Virus record (IMG/VR): IMGVR_UViG_3300042389_000401
Coordinates: 1-20,797 of that record
Strand: one strand, 5' to 3'
Origin: a virus
Length of the DNA: 20,797 bases
Shown: one piece after another, positions 17,086 to 20,797 of the stretch
Numbering within the stretch: position 1 is the first letter of the stretch
Layout: the number at the start of each line of letters is the position of its first letter
Made by a program: the position numbers and the translations under genes
The notes under the pieces: generated by a model
Seen by the model: only the letters and a program-made list of their open reading frames with translations
The model's database searches: none
Told to the model about the DNA's origin: nothing

Positions 17086-18398
17086 ATTCGATTTTTAATC
17101 AGTTGGCAAACACTTCTTCTCGTCTTGAGAAAGAGGCTATCCTTACCGCTAACAAGAACAATGCCATATTGAAGCAAGCTTGTTTCTTGGCACTTGACCC
17201 ATTTACTAACTTCTATATCCGAAAGATTCCAAAGTATAAGACCGATGTTGGTCCTTACGATACTCTACAACATGCTCTCGATAGGCTGTTTGCTCTATCT
17301 ATTAGACAGAAGACTGGCAATGCTGCAATCGAGTATCTAACGATGATTCTTCAATCCCTTGACCATGATGATGCTAAGGTCATTGAACGAGTGATTGAGA
17401 AGGACCTTCGATGTGGTGTATCAGAAGCCACAATCAACAAGATCTGGCCTCAACTTGTTCCCACCTACCCCTGCATGCTTGCATCTGGGTATGAGGATAA
17501 GCTCGTAAATAAGATTACATGGCCTGCTAATGTCCAACTGAAGTTGGATGGTATGAGATTCAATGCTATTGTGAAGAATGGCTCAGTAGAGTTTCGTTCT
17601 CGTAATGGTAAGTTGTTGAACCTTCTTGGTCAGCTTGAGCAAGAGTTCCTAGCAATAGCTGGTAACGACGATGTTGTATTCGATGGCGAACTTAATGTCA
17701 TGGATAATGACACATTGCAGTTTATGCCTCGACAGATTGGCAACGGTATTCTATCCAAGGCTCAGAAAGGAACTTTGACTCTTGGTGATGCTGCTTTGAT
17801 TCATGCAACTGTTTGGGATTGGATTCCGTATGAGGACTTCTTGAGAAGCGAATGTTCAATGCCCTACCGTATGCGATTGAACTCCTTGTTCTCCTCTATG
17901 GACAATGCTGCATATGAGAAGAACGAGCATCGAGTTGGCAAGGTGCACAAGGTTTGGAACAAGGATGTTAGTAACATTCAAGAGGCACAGGATACGTTTG
18001 AAGAGTTGTTGGGTGATGGCCAGGAAGGCATCATCCTAAAGGATTTGTTTTCTAAATGGGAAGATAAGAGAGCGAAACACCAGATCAAATTCAAGGGAGA
18101 ACTGGAATGCGATCTAATGTGCGTCGATTGGGTCGAGGGTACTGGTAAGAATGCCGGTCGCTTAGGTGCCCTGGTTCTCGAATCAGCTTGCGGCAAGATT
18201 AAGGTGAACGTAGGTACTGGATTTACGGACTATGATCGTAATAAGATCACTAAGGACGTTGTTGGTAAAGTGATTTCCATTAAGTATAATGGTAGGATTG
18301 TTGACCAACGAACTGGTGTTTCGAGTCTCTTTCTTCCTGTGTTCATTGAAGTTAGGGACGATAAAGATACAGCTGATGACTCTAAAAACATTAAATAA
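17079..18398 (+). CDS. ATP-dependent DNA ligase (T4 gp30-like)
   Basis: 439 aa, slightly shorter than T4 ligase (487). Motif I, K155-L-D-G-M-R160, holds the adenylated lysine. Motif III F-D-G-E-L-N-V is at about 201-207, motif IV E-G-I-I-L-K-D at 316-322, and motif V H-Q-I-K-F-K-G at 334-340. An N-terminal helical domain and a C-terminal OB-fold region (C-D-L-M-C onward) flank the core. It seals nicks in replication and repair. It overlaps the metallopeptidase gene. It is followed by a gene-free 67-nt stretch carrying a promoter. Confidence 0.95.
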   Translation: MVDSIFNQLANTSSRLEKEAILTANKNNAILKQACFLALDPFTNFYIRKIPKYKTDVGPYDTLQHALDRLFALSIRQKTGNAAIEYLTMILQSLDHDDAKVIERVIEKDLRCGVSEATINKIWPQLVPTYPCMLASGYEDKLVNKITWPANVQLKLDGMRFNAIVKNGSVEFRSRNGKLLNLLGQLEQEFLAIAGNDDVVFDGELNVMDNDTLQFMPRQIGNGILSKAQKGTLTLGDAALIHATVWDWIPYEDFLRSECSMPYRMRLNSLFSSMDNAAYEKNEHRVGKVHKVWNKDVSNIQEAQDTFEELLGDGQEGIILKDLFSKWEDKRAKHQIKFKGELECDLMCVDWVEGTGKNAGRLGALVLESACGKIKVNVGTGFTDYDRNKITKDVVGKVISIKYNGRIVDQRTGVSSLFLPVFIEVRDDKDTADDSKNIK

Positions 18399-18401
18399 CT
18401 G

Positions 18402-18430
18402 TTGATGTTTAGAAACAATTCAGCTATAGT
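18402..18430 (+). promoter_or_regulatory. sigma70-type promoter after ligase, with late-like motif
   Basis: TTGATG (18402-18407), 17-nt spacer, TATAGT (18425-18430). CTAAATAT just downstream resembles a T4-type late promoter core. GAGG near 18452 serves the gene at 18466. Confidence 0.55.
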
Positions 18431-18465
18431 GATGACTAAATATTTCTATTTGAGGACTAATTGAT

Positions 18466-18687
18466 ATGGCAAATGATGTAAAAGTAAATCTTGCATTGAG
18501 TGTTGAGGATGTAAATCTTGTTCTTAATGCATTGGCAGAACTTCCTGCTAAGCTTTCTATGGGCTTGATTAATAACATTTCAGTCCAGGCTCAGCAGCAG
18601 CTCCAGGCTACCCAACAGGCACCTAGTATGGCCGAAGCTTCAAGAGCTGTAACAAATGAGATTCGTGATATTGAGGTTAATAACTAA
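18466..18687 (+). CDS. conserved small phage protein, 73 aa
   Basis: Unknown function. N terminus D-V-K-V-N-L-A-L-S-V-E-D-V-N-L-V-L-N-A-L is a strand-helix pattern common in small phage proteins, followed by L-P-A-K-L-S and a glutamine-rich helix, then polar residues. It has its own promoter and ribosome site after the ligase, so it is probably expressed separately and strongly. The gene at 18689 starts 1 nt after its stop. Confidence 0.75.
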   Translation: MANDVKVNLALSVEDVNLVLNALAELPAKLSMGLINNISVQAQQQLQATQQAPSMAEASRAVTNEIRDIEVNN

Positions 18688-18688
18688 T

Positions 18689-18898
18689 ATGGCTAACAGA
18701 AGCGACTTTCAATCAGACTTTCCTCGTTCCCTGAAGCGTATGCTCGCTATGGAGCAAGCATATGGCTGGGTTAGGGATAACCAGGAGCGAGGCGAACTCA
18801 AGCGCCTTTGGAGAGCCGCCCATACGCGACATCGCGATTATGTCAATAAGCGTGGTACGATGGCCGTTGGTCAGAATGTAGATGAGAGTAGTGAATGA
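18689..18898 (+). CDS. conserved small basic phage protein, 69 aa
   Basis: Unknown function. Basic and helical (R-S-L-K-R-M-L-A-M-E, R-G-E-L-K-R-L-W-R-A-A-H-T-R-H-R), plausibly nucleic-acid binding. ATG 18689 follows the previous stop by 1 nt; the frame is open further upstream, but that would overlap the previous gene. It ends with an acidic E-S-S-E, and its stop overlaps the next ATG (ATGA). Confidence 0.72.
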   Translation: MANRSDFQSDFPRSLKRMLAMEQAYGWVRDNQERGELKRLWRAAHTRHRDYVNKRGTMAVGQNVDESSE

Positions 18899-19245
18899 AC
18901 ACAATCGACTACTTCGGTAAAGAGTTAGTACTCAAACCTATCAACAAGGTTCGCGTCCGTGTGATTGACGGAAAGTGGAATGTTGAGTACCGTACCAAGA
19001 AGTGGTTTTTTAACTTTTGGAATGTTGAAGGTCAGTACCGTGACTTCGTTGATGCCAAAGCTAAGGCAGAGACATTGAAAGCACAAGGTGGATTCTTCAC
19101 TCTAAGAGATGTGGTCATTGAGATGGATGTCAATACAGATGTTCAGGAAGAACCTGAAGCTGATTTATTCACTCAGTTTACTACAAGTGAGCAGACCGAG
19201 CCTCCTAAGAGAAGTTGGTTTGCACGAATATTCAAAAGGTCCTAA
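18895..19245 (+). CDS. hypothetical protein, 116 aa
   Basis: Unrecognised. The first 80 residues are strand-rich with many aromatic and basic residues (V-R-V-R-V-I-D-G-K-W-N-V-E-Y-R, K-K-W-F-F-N-F-W), followed by an acidic linker and a basic C terminus, S-W-F-A-R-I-F-K-R, that could sit on a membrane surface. ATGA overlap with the upstream gene. tRNA-Met begins 6 nt after its stop. Confidence 0.7.
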   Translation: MNTIDYFGKELVLKPINKVRVRVIDGKWNVEYRTKKWFFNFWNVEGQYRDFVDAKAKAETLKAQGGFFTLRDVVIEMDVNTDVQEEPEADLFTQFTTSEQTEPPKRSWFARIFKRS

Positions 19246-19251
19246 CACGAG

Positions 19252-19327
19252 GGGCCTATAGCATAACGGTTAATGCAGCAAACTCATAATTTGTTGACTG
19301 TAGGTTCGAATCCTACTGGGCCCACCA
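19252..19327 (+). tRNA. tRNA-Met (CAT), elongator-like
   Basis: 76-nt cloverleaf, 14 kb from the main array: acceptor GGGCCTA/TGGGCCC, stem CAAA/TTTG around CTCATAA (anticodon CAT), discriminator A, CCA encoded. The CTCATAA loop matches bacterial Met and Ile2 tRNAs, so a lysidine-type Ile cannot be excluded. Position 1:72 is paired, so it is not an initiator. Confidence 0.93.
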
Positions 19328-19338
19328 AATTTAATATT

Positions 19339-19575
19339 ATGGATTCACGACAACAAACAATTCAATACTTAATGCTCGAGGCTAGCGAACTCTCAAAGGT
19401 TTGTGCTGAGGCTTTGATGGCTGTCCATAGAAATAAGGCAGACATCAAGGTTGAGCAACAAGTTGGCGTTATCCTTAACGCCATCAAAGAAGCAACCATT
19501 CAACTTAACTTATCAGAAGATAGACTGATGGTTGCAGTAGAGAAAGAACAACTAAGACGGGAGAAGGAACTATGA
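19339..19575 (+). CDS. hypothetical helical protein, 78 aa
   Basis: ATG 19339, 11 nt after tRNA-Met; the frame is open back into the tRNA, but those codons cannot be part of a real protein. Almost wholly helical with heptad-like spacing (L-S-K-V-C-A-E-A-L-M-A-V, I-L-N-A-I-K-E-A-T-I-Q-L) and a charged end K-E-Q-L-R-R-E-K-E-L, suggesting a coiled coil. No ribosome site is obvious. Its stop overlaps the next ATG. Unknown function. Confidence 0.7.
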   Translation: MDSRQQTIQYLMLEASELSKVCAEALMAVHRNKADIKVEQQVGVILNAIKEATIQLNLSEDRLMVAVEKEQLRREKEL

Positions 19576-19874
19576 AGGATGATATTGATCCAAACACATA
19601 CTTCAGTTTGTCTATGCGTAAAGATGGTAAAGATGTCAACGTCAACTTTGATGGTTTTGATATTACCAGCACTCAAATTCTCGAAGAAGTTCTCAACTTC
19701 ATGAAGGCATGTGGCTATTGCTTTGACATTGATGACCGACTTGATATTGTTAACGATTTCAGATTTCAGGACGATAGTGTTAATCCGCAAATCGATATGT
19801 CATGGTTAGACAATTATCCAGACCCAGAGCTAACAAACTTTAATGCAAACAATATAACTAAGCCAGAGGGTTAA
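19572..19874 (+). CDS. hypothetical acidic protein, 100 aa
   Basis: Unrecognised. Very acidic (D-D-I-D-P-N-T, F-D-I-D-D-R-L-D-I-V-N-D-F, F-Q-D-D), predicted mixed alpha/beta, with a proline-containing tail D-N-Y-P-D-P-E. GGGAGAAGGA precedes the ATG closely. ATGA overlap with the preceding coiled-coil gene. Function unknown. Confidence 0.72.
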   Translation: MKDDIDPNTYFSLSMRKDGKDVNVNFDGFDITSTQILEEVLNFMKACGYCFDIDDRLDIVNDFRFQDDSVNPQIDMSWLDNYPDPELTNFNANNITKPEG

Positions 19875-19878
19875 TACA

Positions 19879-19968
19879 ATGCCAGCAAAAACAGGTACTA
19901 AGGGTTACGGCAAGGGTCGGGCTAAGTTAGGTTCTAAGAAGCGGAAGGCTCGTCGTAAGAAGAGTTAA
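19879..19968 (+). CDS. 29-aa highly basic peptide
   Basis: Thirteen of 29 residues are Lys or Arg, with a glycine-rich N-terminal part (T-K-G-Y-G-K-G-R) and a K-K-R-K-A-R-R-K-K-S end. It starts 4 nt after one gene's stop and ends 2 nt before the next ATG, filling the gap exactly, which supports it as real. The composition resembles protamine-like or ribosomal-protein tails, so DNA or RNA binding is likely. Confidence 0.65.
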   Translation: MPAKTGTKGYGKGRAKLGSKKRKARRKKS

Positions 19969-19970
19969 TT

Positions 19971-20522
19971 ATGAAAGTGCATATAGGTCGTTACCCAAAG
20001 AACGGTAGCGAGCAAAAGGTTAAAGTCCAAATTGACAAATGGGACATATGGAATATGGACTGCACGTTGGCTCATATTATTCTTCCTATGCTTATTCAGC
20101 TGAAGCAAGCAAAGCAAGGTGCCCCTTATGTGGATGACTGTGATGTTCCAGACAACATCAAATCTACCAGTGCTCCACCAAAAGAAAATGACTATGATGT
20201 TGATCAATTCCATTTCGATCGTTGGGACTATGTTCTTGATGAAATGATTTGGGCATTTGGTCAAAAGAATATTGATTGGGAAGAACAATACTATAGTGGC
20301 GAAGCCGACTACCTACACCAAGCATATGATGAGAATGATCAGAAGATAGGTGATCCATACAAGTGGCCTCAGAGGAGTCCTAAGGGTTCCAAGTACAGTC
20401 AACTTGTCCCTGGTCCAAAGCACACATTCAAAACGGATATGGAAGGGCTGAAGGCACATCATGACCGTATGAAGAATGGCTTTAAGCTATTTGGTAAGTA
20501 CTATGACGGTCTTTGGGATTGA
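19971..20522 (+). CDS. conserved T4-like phage protein, 183 aa
   Basis: Unknown function. As I recall, the N-terminal pattern V-H-I-G-R-Y-P, V-Q-I-D-K-W-D-I-W-N-M-D-C-T-L-A, I-I-L-P-M-L and P-Y-V-D-D-C-D-V-P is found in many T4-like phage genomes, followed by a helix (F-D-R-W-D-Y-V-L-D-E-M-I-W-A-F) and a C-terminal R-M-K-N-G-F-K-L-F-G-K-Y-Y. It is among the best phage markers in this window. It starts 2 nt after the basic peptide. Confidence 0.85.
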   Translation: MKVHIGRYPKNGSEQKVKVQIDKWDIWNMDCTLAHIILPMLIQLKQAKQGAPYVDDCDVPDNIKSTSAPPKENDYDVDQFHFDRWDYVLDEMIWAFGQKNIDWEEQYYSGEADYLHQAYDENDQKIGDPYKWPQRSPKGSKYSQLVPGPKHTFKTDMEGLKAHHDRMKNGFKLFGKYYDGLWD

Positions 20523-20523
20523 T

Positions 20524-20797
20524 ATGAAACGGCAATGGCGTTGTGTTGACAAGAATAATCACTACTACTTCCAGGTAGACAATGGCTTAGTTATTGGCCA
20601 GGTCTATAACTATGCACATACAATTATCTGGGGTGCTAAGATTCCTATTAATGCAACAGAAGAAAAGATTCTTGGTCAGTATGTTGAGATGGAATTTGCC
20701 AAGAGAGCAATAGAAGAATATTGGGAAGAGAAAGACCGTACATTCGATCTATATGATAATGACATGAAGCTTCTAGTTGGAAACAGTAACGGGTTAT
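20524..20797 (+). CDS. hypothetical protein, truncated at window edge
   Basis: ATG 20524, 1 nt after the previous stop. The frame stays open for 91 codons to the right edge. Contains W-R-C-V-D-K-N-N-H-Y-Y-F-Q, G-Q-V-Y-N-Y-A-H-T-I-I-W-G-A-K-I-P and an acidic helix M-E-F-A-K-R-A-I-E-E-Y-W-E-E. Similar small proteins follow the preceding family in other T4-like phages. Function unknown and the C terminus is missing. Confidence 0.72.
   Translation, partial: MKRQWRCVDKNNHYYFQVDNGLVIGQVYNYAHTIIWGAKIPINATEEKILGQYVEMEFAKRAIEEYWEEKDRTFDLYDNDMKLLVGNSNGL

Noticed and set aside
19273-19338. N-terminal extension of the 78-aa protein into tRNA-Met
   Set aside because: These codons are tRNA sequence; ATG 19339 gives a normal gene start.
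1-20797. CRISPR array or prophage integration module
   Set aside because: No regularly spaced repeats, integrase or repressor were seen.

Overview
The window looks like part of a large virulent, T4-related (marine 'far-T4' type) myovirus genome that infects a Gram-negative, TonB-using bacterium. Supporting this are a T4-gp30-type ATP-dependent DNA ligase, many small overlapping plus-strand genes of the kind shared by marine T4-like phages, a very large tRNA array, two copies of a stem-loop/early-promoter cassette, and 2-oxoglutarate oxygenases and methyltransferases scattered among hypothetical genes. No integrase, repressor, structural gene or CRISPR array was seen. Every supported gene is on the plus strand. 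All family assignments come from reading motifs, not from searches.

Region 1 (1-5.6 kb) is a tRNA array interleaved with other things. With the isolated tRNA at 19.25 kb, the window holds 25 complete tRNA genes covering 17 amino acids, a partial Glu/Asp tRNA at the left edge and a broken tRNA-Ser. They include an initiator-like tRNA-fMet, four CAT-anticodon genes in all, two Ile(GAT), two Cys(GCA) and an Ile(TAT) with a long variable arm. Most tRNA spacers are 4-12 nt. Five are over 100 nt and fold well by eye: a three-way junction closed by a 10-bp stem (633-742), an H-type pseudoknot with two 7-bp stems (494-547), and less certain folds at 2333-2468, 2905-2987 and 278-317. Protein genes also sit in the array: a tandem DUF2061 membrane protein, a three-helix PQ-loop/SemiSWEET-like protein, a hotdog acyl-CoA thioesterase, a methyltransferase and two paralogous Fe(II)/2OG oxygenases. 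Two of them end inside the next tRNA, using tRNA positions 8-10 as the stop codon.

Region 2 (5.5-9.6 kb) is the most unusual. A sigma70-like promoter precedes tRNA-Ser(TGA) and a full-length 695-aa TonB-dependent outer-membrane receptor with signal peptide, TonB box, plug and barrel. Its 3' end runs into a second tRNA-Ser(TGA) whose 5' half is ruined. Next come an exported trypsin-like serine protease with an intact His-Asp-Ser triad, a 35-aa membrane peptide, a conserved 75-aa phage protein, a P-loop NTPase and two small overlapping genes. This reads as a phage-borne envelope or nutrient-uptake module.

Region 3 (9.6-15.4 kb) has an HNH endonuclease and an Asp/Asn-hydroxylase-like oxygenase, then the first stem-loop/promoter cassette. 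A run of about ten small early-type genes of different codon choice follows (Arg almost all CGN, against AGA/AGG upstream), ending with a TylF-type and another class I methyltransferase. Region 4 (15.4-20.8 kb) starts with the second cassette and continues with small early genes, an HExxH metallopeptidase, the DNA ligase, an isolated tRNA-Met and more conserved hypotheticals, and runs off the right edge. In both cassettes the promoter is so close to the first ATG that the transcripts should be leaderless or nearly so.
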